Shown here piece by piece: positions 22,876 to 31,468 of a stretch of 64,000 bases of DNA. This DNA is from CAIKMD01 sp963702925. Lineage in GTDB: Bacteria > Pseudomonadota > Alphaproteobacteria > ATCC43930 > CGMCC-115725. The notes below the pieces were generated by a model. It was given only the letters and a program-made list of their open reading frames with translations, was not told the DNA's origin and made no database searches. A program made the translations under genes and the position numbers. Numbering within the stretch: the stretch's first letter is position 1; each line of letters starts with the position of its first letter. The stretch spans positions 124,001 to 188,000 of the forward strand of contig OY969771.1 in assembly GCA_963702925.1 (NCBI GenBank), given 5' to 3'.

Positions 22876-25857
22876 ATGCGCCTGGCAGCAACCCTGATCG
22901 GGCTGGGAAAGCTGTTGAAGGCTCGCGCGCGATTCGATCCTGAATTCCGTACCTTCGCGCGCATGCACGCCTGTGTCGCGCAAATTCGTACGCGCGACGG
23001 CCAGGTCGCGCGTCATTTCTTCTTTAAGGACGGGAAAATCAGAGACCAGTCCGGTCTGCATCCGTCACCCGACGTGGAATTGAGCTTTGCCACTGCTGAG
23101 TTGGGATGCCGTTTGATGACGCCTCCCATCAACTGGCAGGCGCAGGTCCATTCGCTAAAGAATTTCGAGTTGGAGCAGAAGGGCTGCGATGAATTGACGG
23201 TTTGGTTCGCGCGCCTGGTTCTGAAGGCTGCCCGGCTTCCGGCTCAGATCGGGACGAAGATGCCCGACGGCGCGATACGCAAGACGACGATGACCAATGG
23301 CGGCCCCTGTTTCGTCTGGACCAAGAACGGTCGGATCCTCCGTATCACGCCTATCGATCTCGATGCGGAGGATGGACGGTCCTGGAGCATCGAAGCCCGC
23401 GGCCGCGTCCTCACGCCGCCGCGCAAAGCCACGGTGGCGCCGCACGCCCTTGCATGGAAGAGCACCGTCTATTCGAAGGACCGCTTGCTCTATCCGCTGA
23501 AGCGCGTCGATTTTGACCCGAACGGCAACCGTAACCAAGAGCAGCGCGGCTCGTCAGACTATCGGCGGATTTCCTGGGATGAAGCGCTCGATATCGTGGC
23601 GGGCGAGATCGGCCGGGTCAAAAAGGCGTACGGCCCTGCCGCGATCACCTTCAATCATTCGTCCCACCACTCCTGGGGAAACATCGGGTACTGGACCAGT
23701 AGCCTCTATCGATTTGCAAACATCATTGGCCACACCAAGGTGAACCATAACCCCGACAGCTGGGAGGGTTGGTACTGGGGTGCGATGCATCATTGGGGGC
23801 AGACGATGCGTTTGGGCCTCGCGGAGCCCTATCGCACGGTCGAAGACTTGTTGAAGAATGCTGAGCTTGTCGTCTTCTGGTCAGCAGATCCCGAAGCCAC
23901 CAACGGCATATACGGCGCTCAAGAGGGCACGATCCGTCGCCTGTGGCTCAAGGAGCTCGGCATACCCACGATCCATATCGACCCTTTCTACAATCACACG
24001 GCCGCCTTCCTGAATGGCAAGTGGATCAGTCCGCGGCCTGGCACCGATGCCGCGTTGGCGCTGGCGATCGCCCATGTCTGGATTACCGAAGGACTTTATG
24101 ACATCGACTTCGTCGCCAAACGCACGCAAGGCTTCGATGTTTGGAAGAACTATATTCTCGGCCAAGATGACGGCATAGCCAGGACGCCGGCCTGGCAGGA
24201 GCCCGAAACCGGCGTTCCGGCCGAGGTCGTACGGGCCTTGGCCCGCGAGTGGGGTAGCAAGCGAACCTATCTTGGCGCCGGCGGATGGGGCACCGGACTG
24301 GGCGGTGCCTGCCGCAACCCGACCGGCCATCAATGGGCGCGCGCCATGGTTTGCCTCAATGCGCTGCAGGGCTTCGGCCGCGACGGCGTGAATTTCGGTC
24401 ATCTGCAATGGGGCACGCCCGTCGATCTCGGCTTCTGGTTCCCCGGCTACGCGGACGGCGGAATCTCGGGCGATCTGGCGAACACCACCTCTGCGATCGC
24501 GCTTTACCAACGAATGCCGCATCTGCCGACGATGAATTCGGTGGTACAGCAAATTCCCCGCATGCGCCTCCCGGAAGGAATTCTCACGGGAACCGCGGAA
24601 GGCTTTCCCAGAGACAGCCGCTCGCTTCAAGGCCAGTTCAACAAGATTCGCTATCCCGCGCCGGGCGCATCGCCGATCCGGCTGTTCTACAAATATGGCT
24701 CATCGAATTTCGGAACGATGGCGGAGAGCCGGCGCTACGCCGACATGTACCGGTCGAAGAATCTCGAATTCGTGGTGAATCAGTCGATCTGGCGGGAAGG
24801 CGATGCGACCTTTGCCGATGTCATCCTTCCGGCCTGCACAAGCTTCGAACGCTGGGACATTTCGGAATGGTCGCATTTGAGCGGATACGCACATCATGCC
24901 CAGGGACAGCTCAACCACCGCATGGTGACACTGCAACACAAATGCATCGAGCCGCTCGGCGAATCGAAATCCGATTTCGATATCTTCACCGCCATCGCGT
25001 GCCGTCTTGGAGCGGGGGCGCTCTATTCCGAGGGCATGGACGAACTCGGCTGGGTCCAGCGGATGTTCGAGGGCTCCGACCTGCCGAAAGCCATCTCTTG
25101 GCGCGCGTTTCTCAAGAAGGGATACTATGTCGTTCCGGCGCCGGATCCGAACGCACTCCCGCCACGGGCCTTCAAGTGGTTCTATGAAGGCCGCAAGAAA
25201 GACGTTCCCGAGCCGCATCCGCTTGCCTCCGAGCACACGGGCGGGTTTCGCGAAGGGTTGCAAACTCAGTCGACCAAATTTGAGTTCGAGTGTCAGAGCC
25301 TCAAGCGCTTCGCTCCGGATGATCCGGAGCGGCCGCCGATCCTTCGGTATGAGCGCTCCTGGGAAGGACATGGGAGCGATCGGCAGAACGAATTTACGCT
25401 GCAGCTCATAACACCGCATCCGCGCTTTAGCTTCCACACAGAGGGGGACGGCAAGAGCAGTTTCATCAACGATATTCACGATCACCGCATGCTCGTCGAT
25501 GGGCACTATTATCTGACCCTTCGCATCAATCGCGAGGACGCCGCGAGCCGCGGAATTCGTCATCGCGATCTTGTCCGGGTCTTCAATGACCGGGGTTCCG
25601 TGATCTGCGCTGCGATGCCGACGGCGCGCTTGCGCCGCGGAGTCGTTCACGGCTACGAATCTTCGGCCCGATTCGATTCGGTCGGCCATCTGGACGACAA
25701 AGTCGATCGCGGCGGCTGCTTGAATACGCTTACCTCGAAGCGCCCGCAGATCAAGAATTCTCATTCCCTTTCCGCAAGCGCGTGCCTCGTCGAAGTCGAA
25801 CGGTGGAGCGCCGCCGACGCTTCCGCCGCCGCACGACAAAGCGCGACGGGGAAATAG
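22876..25857 (+). CDS. Pyrogallol-phloroglucinol transhydroxylase-like alpha subunit with extra N-terminal domain
   Basis: A 993-residue molybdopterin enzyme; the ATG at 22876 has GAGGAAAG upstream, unlike that at 22846. Residues about 145-940 match the transhydroxylase (PGTH) branch of the DMSO-reductase superfamily: no N-terminal Fe-S cysteines, and Asp294-Ser295-Trp296-Glu-Gly-Trp, where Ser295 equals the Mo-ligating Ser175 of the Pelobacter acidigallici enzyme. His264 lies 31 residues earlier, as His144 does there. PGTH moves a hydroxyl between trihydroxybenzenes without net redox change. The first 140 residues are extra and resemble an SCP2-type lipid-binding fold (Phe-Phe-Lys-Asp-Gly-Lys, Leu-Thr-Val-Trp-Phe). 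The partner beta subunit follows at once. The substrate is inferred to be a polyhydroxylated aromatic. Confidence 0.88.
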   Translation: MRLAATLIGLGKLLKARARFDPEFRTFARMHACVAQIRTRDGQVARHFFFKDGKIRDQSGLHPSPDVELSFATAELGCRLMTPPINWQAQVHSLKNFELEQKGCDELTVWFARLVLKAARLPAQIGTKMPDGAIRKTTMTNGGPCFVWTKNGRILRITPIDLDAEDGRSWSIEARGRVLTPPRKATVAPHALAWKSTVYSKDRLLYPLKRVDFDPNGNRNQEQRGSSDYRRISWDEALDIVAGEIGRVKKAYGPAAITFNHSSHHSWGNIGYWTSSLYRFANIIGHTKVNHNPDSWEGWYWGAMHHWGQTMRLGLAEPYRTVEDLLKNAELVVFWSADPEATNGIYGAQEGTIRRLWLKELGIPTIHIDPFYNHTAAFLNGKWISPRPGTDAALALAIAHVWITEGLYDIDFVAKRTQGFDVWKNYILGQDDGIARTPAWQEPETGVPAEVVRALAREWGSKRTYLGAGGWGTGLGGACRNPTGHQWARAMVCLNALQGFGRDGVNFGHLQWGTPVDLGFWFPGYADGGISGDLANTTSAIALYQRMPHLPTMNSVVQQIPRMRLPEGILTGTAEGFPRDSRSLQGQFNKIRYPAPGASPIRLFYKYGSSNFGTMAESRRYADMYRSKNLEFVVNQSIWREGDATFADVILPACTSFERWDISEWSHLSGYAHHAQGQLNHRMVTLQHKCIEPLGESKSDFDIFTAIACRLGAGALYSEGMDELGWVQRMFEGSDLPKAISWRAFLKKGYYVVPAPDPNALPPRAFKWFYEGRKKDVPEPHPLASEHTGGFREGLQTQSTKFEFECQSLKRFAPDDPERPPILRYERSWEGHGSDRQNEFTLQLITPHPRFSFHTEGDGKSSFINDIHDHRMLVDGHYYLTLRINREDAASRGIRHRDLVRVFNDRGSVICAAMPTARLRRGVVHGYESSARFDSVGHLDDKVDRGGCLNTLTSKRPQIKNSHSLSASACLVEVERWSAADASAAARQSATGK

Positions 25858-25872
25858 TGGGAGTCAAAAGGT

Positions 25873-26733
25873 GTGAGCAACGAACCGAAGTGGACATTGA
25901 TTTTTGATGCGGGGAAGTGCAACGGCTGCAACAATTGCACGATTGCGACGCGCGACGAATATGTCGGCAATGTATTTCCGGGCTACGCCGAGGAAATGCC
26001 GTTGCACGGCCATCACTGGATCGACTTGCGCTCGCGCGAGCGTGGTCAGCCGCCCATCGTCGACGTTACCTACTACCCGGTGATGTGCCAGCATTGCGAG
26101 GATCCCGCCTGTGCAAAGGTCGGCCCGGCAGGGGCCGTTCGCAAGCGCGCCGATGGCGTCGTCATTATCGAACCGGTCGCCAGCAAAGGCGCACGGGACA
26201 TCGTCGATGCCTGTCCCTTTGGTGCGATCTGGTGGAATGAAGAGAAGCAAATACCGCAACATTGGAACTTCGATGCGCACTTGCTTGATGCCGGCTGGAC
26301 CGGCCCGCGATGCACGCAGGCTTGCCCGACGGGAGCCCTGACAGCCACGCGGCTGCTGGACGACGACTATGAAAGATTGCTGCGCAGCGGCGAGGTCGCT
26401 CCCCTTGCGCCCGAACACGAATCACGGCCGAGGGTTCTCTACAAGGGTATTGAGCCGGTGAAGTCGGAGTTCGTCAGCGGCACGCTGGTAAAAAGGTCGG
26501 CGAACGACGAATACGAGTGCGCGTCGGGCTTCGCGGTTCAACTCCTCGACGGCAGCGACGTACTGGGTAGCGCTGTATCAGACGTCTTCGGTGACTTCAA
26601 GATCGATGGCATAGACTGCTCCCGGCCGATGCGAAAGCTCAGTCTTGTGGTGACTGCTGAGCAAAGAATGGTGCAGGAAATCGAGATCTCGGAAAGCGTC
26701 TATCTCGGCCGCATCGAGTTGAACAGGCATTAG
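25873..26733 (+). CDS. Transhydroxylase-like beta subunit, iron-sulfur protein
   Basis: A 286-residue electron-transfer subunit with a GTG start 15 bases after the alpha gene. It has four Cys groups: Cys-Asn-Gly-Cys-Asn-Asn-Cys near residue 16, Cys-Gln-His-Cys-Glu-Asp-Pro-Ala-Cys, Ala-Cys-Pro-Phe-Gly-Ala and Cys-Thr-Gln-Ala-Cys-Pro-Thr-Gly. These are enough for three 4Fe-4S clusters. After residue 205 comes a beta-rich domain (Val-Ser-Asp-Val-Phe-Gly-Asp-Phe-Lys) like the transthyretin-type C-terminal domain of the P. acidigallici beta subunit. Length is close to that protein's roughly 275 residues. This two-part layout strongly supports the transhydroxylase-like call for the pair. Confidence 0.92.
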   Translation: MSNEPKWTLIFDAGKCNGCNNCTIATRDEYVGNVFPGYAEEMPLHGHHWIDLRSRERGQPPIVDVTYYPVMCQHCEDPACAKVGPAGAVRKRADGVVIIEPVASKGARDIVDACPFGAIWWNEEKQIPQHWNFDAHLLDAGWTGPRCTQACPTGALTATRLLDDDYERLLRSGEVAPLAPEHESRPRVLYKGIEPVKSEFVSGTLVKRSANDEYECASGFAVQLLDGSDVLGSAVSDVFGDFKIDGIDCSRPMRKLSLVVTAEQRMVQEIEISESVYLGRIELNRH

Positions 26734-26866
26734 GAAGCGATAGCGTAGTTGACATTCGTCAGCATTGAAACCGATAGCAAAGACGCTCGAACCCGCCGGA
26801 GCGAACCGGCAAATCAACATCACCAGCGCCTAGCGCTGGATCGCTACTCGTGGCAGGAGGCGCGCA

Positions 26867-27484
26867 ATGAACGATGAACTGACCGATAAGCTTCAGATAC
26901 GCGAGCAAGTGCAAAATTGGGTGATTTGGCGCGATTCGGGCAATTGGGAGAAATTCCGCATGGTCTGGCACGAGGGCGCGCGGATGCAGGCAACCTGGTT
27001 TCGCGGGCCGGTCGAAGATTTCATCGCCCATGCCGACCAAGATTTCCGGCGCGGGACGACAGGCGGGCATTACCTCCATTTCCTTGGCGGCACTTCGATC
27101 GAATTGAACGGAACGCGCGCGATCGCACAGACGAAGAAGCGCATCGATTTACGTCAGCAGGTGGAGGGCGTCGCCTGCGACGTCGTCTGCATCGGAAGAT
27201 TTTACCAGTTCTTCGAAAAGCGCGCCGGCCGCTGGGCGATCGTTCTGCATCAGGGCATCTACGAGAAAGACCGGATCGATCCGGTGGATCCCACGGTCGT
27301 GCCGAAGCTTGACCGGGATATTCTAGGGTTATTTCCCGAAGGCTACCGCCATTTCGCCTACGTCCAGACCAAGGCCGGCTTCACGGTGAAGCGCGATCTA
27401 CCTGGGTTGCGCGGTGCCGCGGTCGAAAGGCTCTACGCTGCCGGGGCGAAGTTCCTAGCCGGCGGTGCGGCCGAATTCGAGTGA
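26867..27484 (+). CDS. SnoaL/NTF2-like protein
   Basis: A 205-residue protein whose first 140 residues fit a SnoaL-like cone-shaped fold: an opening helix with Ile-Arg-Glu-Gln-Val, Trp-His-Glu-Gly-Ala-Arg near residue 34, then a beta sheet ending in Gly-Arg-Trp-Ala-Ile-Val-Leu-His. Family members act as cyclases, dehydratases, isomerases or ligand binders; the role here is open. AGGAGG precedes the ATG. It follows the transhydroxylase pair by 133 bases on the same strand and could act on a ring product. Confidence 0.8.
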   Translation: MNDELTDKLQIREQVQNWVIWRDSGNWEKFRMVWHEGARMQATWFRGPVEDFIAHADQDFRRGTTGGHYLHFLGGTSIELNGTRAIAQTKKRIDLRQQVEGVACDVVCIGRFYQFFEKRAGRWAIVLHQGIYEKDRIDPVDPTVVPKLDRDILGLFPEGYRHFAYVQTKAGFTVKRDLPGLRGAAVERLYAAGAKFLAGGAAEFE

Positions 27485-27598
27485 TGCGGATCGCGGCACG
27501 GGCAACCGACTGGATCAGCGCTCTTGCCGGCGCGACGTGGCAGCGGTCATTGAAGTACGGCGGCAGGTATCAACTAATCTCTTCACCGACCAATTCGA

Positions 27599-27925
27599 CT
27601 AACCTGGATCGGTGACATCCTCGATCCAGGTAAATCCCCTCACGGCTTGTGGCAGGCCGAGGGTGGAGATCGCGAGAAGCGCGACCTGCTTCAATTCTTT
27701 TTTCGATATCCCTTGCTCGAGAGCGCGGCGCGTGTGCGAATGAACCGCTCCCTCCGAGGAAGCACCGATCGACAAGGCCAGCTTTACGAGACGGCGCGTG
27801 CGATCATCAAGCGGGCCGGCCTCGGCGGTCGCCTTCCCGAGCGCCGCATAGGCCTCCCATACTGCCGGAAAAGTACGGGCAATTTTCCCCGCACTTGACG
27901 GCAACTCGTCTGTTTTTTCCGACAT
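27599..27925 (-). CDS. Carboxymuconolactone decarboxylase/AhpD-like protein
   Basis: A 108-residue all-helical protein from the ATG at 27925 (GGAGA upstream). The longer frame to 28318 has no sensible N-terminus. The core Leu-Ala-Leu-Ser-Ile-Gly-Ala-Ser then Val-His-Ser-His-Thr-Arg-Arg-Ala matches the CMD fold. The Cys-x2-Cys of AhpD peroxidases is absent, so it is not a thiol peroxidase. The conserved Glu and His positions fit the decarboxylase-like branch. A catabolic role beside the aromatic-acid genes is inferred. Confidence 0.85.
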   Translation of the reverse strand: MSEKTDELPSSAGKIARTFPAVWEAYAALGKATAEAGPLDDRTRRLVKLALSIGASSEGAVHSHTRRALEQGISKKELKQVALLAISTLGLPQAVRGFTWIEDVTDPG

Positions 27926-28146
27926 GATGATCTCCTGTTTCTTTGGCCAACCATGGGTCAACGACGAGCAAGCAGAGTCGCACCATCCGTGCTTATCCCC
28001 CCGGAATCCGGCGATGTCAACGCGGGAAGATTTGCAGATTTCTCTGGGATTCAAGAGGTGGACGACGTCGCCCGCGATACTTACGCGCGCGGCATTGGCG
28101 GGCTTGCGGAAATGATTGCGCGCGACGAAGCGGCTCGAATGCTCGA

Positions 28147-28872
28147 TCACGGTCCGCGAAAACGGGTGATGCCCCAGCCAATCGGTTTGCGGCGATAGCC
28201 GGGCAAGGTCTCGTCGAGACCCCAGATCGCTTGATAGGTGTCGACGCATCTTCCCGAAACCTGGAGCGTCACGAAGGCGGACACAAAGAACAACGCGCAA
28301 AGGGCGACAGCGCCCCATAGCCAGAGCGATGCGTCGAGGTCACGAAGCCCAGTGGCAATCTGCCAGACGGTAAGGGGAACGAGAATATAGCCGATGATCT
28401 TGTGCGAATATTCGAAGAAGATCCGGCGTCGCGTTAAGTTGAAATGGTCGCCATGCCATTGCTCGGGCGGAAGGATCTTGCGGGTCATCGGGTCAACCGG
28501 TCCGCCGTGGCTTCCGCGAAACAGGGAACCGAGAACCTGGCACCACGCCAACGCAAACAACATCCAGCCCGTCGTCGCGTGATAGCCCTGCCACAGGGTC
28601 AAGCTTCCGTTGGCCCAGAGGATGCAGGCGATGGCGATCGTCGTGACGATCACCGTCGCGTATCCAAGTCGACGATGATTGATGAACCAGAACGGATTGT
28701 TGAGCCGGCGCGGCCAGTCTTGTCCGGGCGTGATTTTGAAGAACCGCACCACCAGGAATCCGGCCGGCATGAGAATCGCCCAGGCCACCAACATCAGACA
28801 CCCGTGCCAGGCGATGCCCGCTGCCATCAATTGGGTGACAGCACCGTGGATTGCGGCGAGTAGCCAATTCAT
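28147..28872 (-). CDS. Cytochrome b561-type membrane protein
   Basis: About 241 residues from the ATG at 28872, which has GGGGGAG upstream (the ATG at 28911 has none). Five membrane helices are visible. His residues at helix ends (Trp-His-Gly-Cys, Asn-His-Arg-Arg-Leu-Gly, Tyr-His-Ala-Thr-Thr-Gly-Trp, Tyr-Ser-His-Lys-Ile-Ile-Gly-Tyr) match the two haem-b pairs of b561 proteins of the FRRS1 type. It should carry electrons across the inner membrane and may link the cytoplasmic Fe-S enzymes of this block to quinone, but no direct tie is shown. Confidence 0.87.
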   Translation of the reverse strand: MNWLLAAIHGAVTQLMAAGIAWHGCLMLVAWAILMPAGFLVVRFFKITPGQDWPRRLNNPFWFINHRRLGYATVIVTTIAIACILWANGSLTLWQGYHATTGWMLFALAWCQVLGSLFRGSHGGPVDPMTRKILPPEQWHGDHFNLTRRRIFFEYSHKIIGYILVPLTVWQIATGLRDLDASLWLWGAVALCALFFVSAFVTLQVSGRCVDTYQAIWGLDETLPGYRRKPIGWGITRFRGP

Positions 28873-28911
28873 CGCTTGGGACTCCCCCACTTGCGAAGCG
28901 TGATCGTGCAT

Positions 28912-29353
28912 TAAATCTGCGTTCTTTTCACGTCATCCCGCACGCCTATTCCTACGAGAGGTGCGCGGCGATGTCGCGAAACGTGTTTTCCTGACTTTTC
29001 GATGGAATCGTGAATCTCCACGACGTCATCCATGAAATAGGGACGTCATGCCCTTCATGCATGGCTTCCGTTTCAAGTGATCTTCCATGACCATCATTTT
29101 GGCGATCAGATGCGATGCGTGGCCATCCACCTTACCAATTTGGGTGCCTTGTTCCTGCTGCCCTAGGTCCCGGTTCGGCACCGAAACACACGCCGCCATT
29201 GGAGCAAATAAGGCGTGGCGAATTGTCACAATTGTCGGCAATCTTCCAAAAGCGTACAGATTCCATGACTTTTGCACGGTGGGAATCAACTCTGCGCTTT
29301 CGTTGAAAAAAAGAACTACGCGCGTTCGGCATGAGACCGGGGGATAGAGCGCC
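28912..29353. other. Intergenic region before the MFS gene
   Basis: About 440 bases between divergent genes. No coding frame with credible composition was found. The only clear element is the palindrome at 29221-29233, listed separately. Confidence 0.5.
29221..29233. promoter_or_regulatory. 13-base palindrome, candidate operator
   Basis: AATTGT-C-ACAATT, a perfect inverted repeat about 120 bases upstream of the MFS carrier start. It is unlike the FNR site and could bind a MarR-, GntR- or TetR-type regulator. Confidence 0.4.
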
Positions 29354-30757
29354 ATGGCGGAGACCGCGACCATCGATATCGGCGAGATCGTCGATCGCCA
29401 GAAAATCAGCTTTTTCCTAGTTGTCATCCTTGCGATCGCCTGGCTTCAAATCCTGATCGACGCCTACGACCTCTTCGTTCCGGGATTTATCGCACCCGAA
29501 CTGATCAAGTCTTGGCACGTCACGCCAGCCTCGCTCGGCCCCATGTTCAGCGCCACGCTTCTTGGCATCGTGATCGGCGCGCCGACCTTTGGCTGGATCG
29601 GCGACCGGTACGGCCGCAAAAGATCCATCATCATCGGCTCGGTGCTCTATGGTCTTCTGTCGTTCGCCGCGATGGCGGCGACGACAATCGGTCAGCTCAG
29701 CTGGCTGCGTCTCTTTACTGGCATCGCGCTGGGCGGGATTATCCCAAACTCGCTCGCACTCGCGACTGAGTTCGCCCCCAAGCGCATGCGCGCCACCATG
29801 GTCCTGGCGGTCGGCACGGCCGCCGCGCTCGGCTTGCTGGTGCCGGGCGTCGTCGCGGCGCTTTACATCGCGACCTATGGCTGGCAGGTGCTGCTGCTCG
29901 TGGGTGGCATCGCGCCGCTCGTTGCGGCGCTGATCGCCTATTTTTGGCTCCCGGAATCGATCAAATATCTCATCGTCGAAGGCCGACGCGACGCGGAGAT
30001 TCGGCGGATCCTTCGGAAGATGGAACCGGGGCTCGAATTGCCGGCGAATCTCCGCTTCACCGTTACGGGCATCGACCTCAAGCCGGGCATCTCGCCCCGC
30101 AAGCTGTTCGGCGACGGCCTTGCCGCGATTACGATCCTCGTATGGTTCACATTCGCGATCGCCATGCTGACCAATTATTTCATCGCGACGTGGTTGCCGA
30201 CCTTGTTGCAATCCGCCGGCGCCACGACGCAGCAGGCCGCAGCAAGTGCCGGGCTCTACTCGATCGGCGGGATGTTGGGCGGGTTGACGCTGATGCGGCT
30301 GGTCGATCGCCATGGCACGCGGTCCTATCCTTATTTCTTCCTCGTATCGATGCCTTGCGTTGCCGCGCTGGGTTGGACCGGGCTATCGCCCGTGCTGCTG
30401 GGCATTCTTGCCATTGGTGCGGGGATGACCGTGTCGGGCATGCTGATGGCGCTCAATACAACGCTCGGCATAATTTATCCGACGCCCTTACGCTCGAAAG
30501 GCATTGGCTGGGGATTGGCGATCGCTCGTTTCGGCGCGATCTTTGGGCCGATACTGGGCGGGACGCTGGTGGGGATGCACTTTACGAACACCCAGATCTT
30601 CATGGTGCCGGCAGGGCTACAATTGCTTGGAGCGGTGTCGTGCTTCTTCCTGACGCGCCGATGCGTCAAACGCTTCGGCGGATATGTGCTCGACGACAAG
30701 GCGACGAGTACTGAACCGGCTGTCATCCCCGCCCGCGTGGCGCCCAGTCTGGGCTAA
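29354..30757 (+). CDS. MFS transporter, aromatic acid:H+ symporter-like
   Basis: A 467-residue, 12-helix inner-membrane carrier. The first helix contains Asp-Ala-Tyr-Asp-Leu-Phe, the position of the Asp-Gly-x-Asp motif of PcaK/BenK-type carriers. The loop 2-3 motif is Gly-Asp-Arg-Tyr-Gly-Arg-Lys-Arg. A central cytoplasmic loop (about 205-260) separates the two six-helix halves. It most likely brings in an aromatic carboxylate with protons. It closes the 12-31 kb catabolic block and has its own long upstream region with a palindrome. Confidence 0.9.
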   Translation: MAETATIDIGEIVDRQKISFFLVVILAIAWLQILIDAYDLFVPGFIAPELIKSWHVTPASLGPMFSATLLGIVIGAPTFGWIGDRYGRKRSIIIGSVLYGLLSFAAMAATTIGQLSWLRLFTGIALGGIIPNSLALATEFAPKRMRATMVLAVGTAAALGLLVPGVVAALYIATYGWQVLLLVGGIAPLVAALIAYFWLPESIKYLIVEGRRDAEIRRILRKMEPGLELPANLRFTVTGIDLKPGISPRKLFGDGLAAITILVWFTFAIAMLTNYFIATWLPTLLQSAGATTQQAAASAGLYSIGGMLGGLTLMRLVDRHGTRSYPYFFLVSMPCVAALGWTGLSPVLLGILAIGAGMTVSGMLMALNTTLGIIYPTPLRSKGIGWGLAIARFGAIFGPILGGTLVGMHFTNTQIFMVPAGLQLLGAVSCFFLTRRCVKRFGGYVLDDKATSTEPAVIPARVAPSLG

Positions 30758-30789
30758 CGGTCCAGAAAGCTAGGCAAGCACGTCGCGGC

Positions 30790-30968
30790 CTGTTGCTTTT
30801 GCCGCGGAGGCCGGTGGATCGTTCCGCCATCGTTGGCTGCCGGACAGCGCTTGCGGCTTATTCCTGCTTGCTTCCCGTCGCAGCCTGCTACACATTGCTG
30901 CGCACGCGCCGCTTAGCCTTCTGATTCAGTTTGGAAATTCGATCTGGAAGGAATCCTAGTCCCCCAGT
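30790..30968 (+). repeat. Diverged direct repeat, copy B
   Basis: Second copy of the element at 11678-11852, same orientation, ending in GGAATCCTAGTCCCCCAG. It lies directly downstream of the MFS gene and about 270 bases before a tRNA fragment. Confidence 0.6.
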
Positions 30969-31235
30969 GCATCTCTTACCGCAAGTACTTCTCGGGGTTC
31001 GGCCCTGAAACCGGGGGAATTCGTTTGAAATAGGGGCGGCTACGAGCAATCAATTCTCCGCCGCCTTCAAGCCAGTGCTCCTCGTCCGCAGACCACAAAT
31101 GAATTGGATTGTCCACTGCCTCGCGCGGGTTGGGACAATTTGGGACACAGACGCGGGGATTTCGCGGGATCGGCAGGGATTTGGGGGGACTTAGGTCTTT
31201 GCATTTGCTGAAAAAGCTAGAACATGGGCGCATAA

Positions 31236-31301
31236 ACGCCGGTCTTGAAAACCGGCGTGGGTGCAAGCCCACCGTGAGTTCGAATCTCACCCCATCCGCC
31301 A
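31236..31301 (+). tRNA. 3' fragment of tRNA-Ser(UGA)
   Basis: The anticodon arm ACGCCGGT-CTTGAAA-ACCGGCGT (anticodon TGA), a long variable arm (GGGTG-CAA-GCCCACC), the T arm GTGAG-TTCGAAT-CTCAC and an acceptor end CCCATCCGCCA are intact. The 5' acceptor strand and D arm are missing: upstream sequence has no GGATGGG and no TGGCCGAG. Such 3' pieces of tRNA genes are typical attachment-site scars left by integrating elements. No integrase gene is near. Confidence 0.8.
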
Positions 31302-31468
31302 TGCCGTTTCCGCCGGCGCCGATCCGCGCGCTCGACCCGATTGCGGCCCACTGCTCCTGGCGCCCCATCCGCGAGGCCGAAAGGGGTAACGCGTCGGCTA
31401 TTGGAGAGAATCGCCGCAATCATTTTCTCGAGAAAGCGTCGGCGCCGTACAACGCGCAGAGTGCCGTT

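Noticed and set aside
27599..28318. Carboxymuconolactone-decarboxylase-like protein of 239 residues
   Set aside because: The first 131 codons have no family match or ribosome site; the ATG at 27925 gives the normal family length.
31217..31423. Small open frame on the minus strand across the tRNA fragment
   Set aside because: It is the well-known spurious translation of a tRNA-Ser 3' end.
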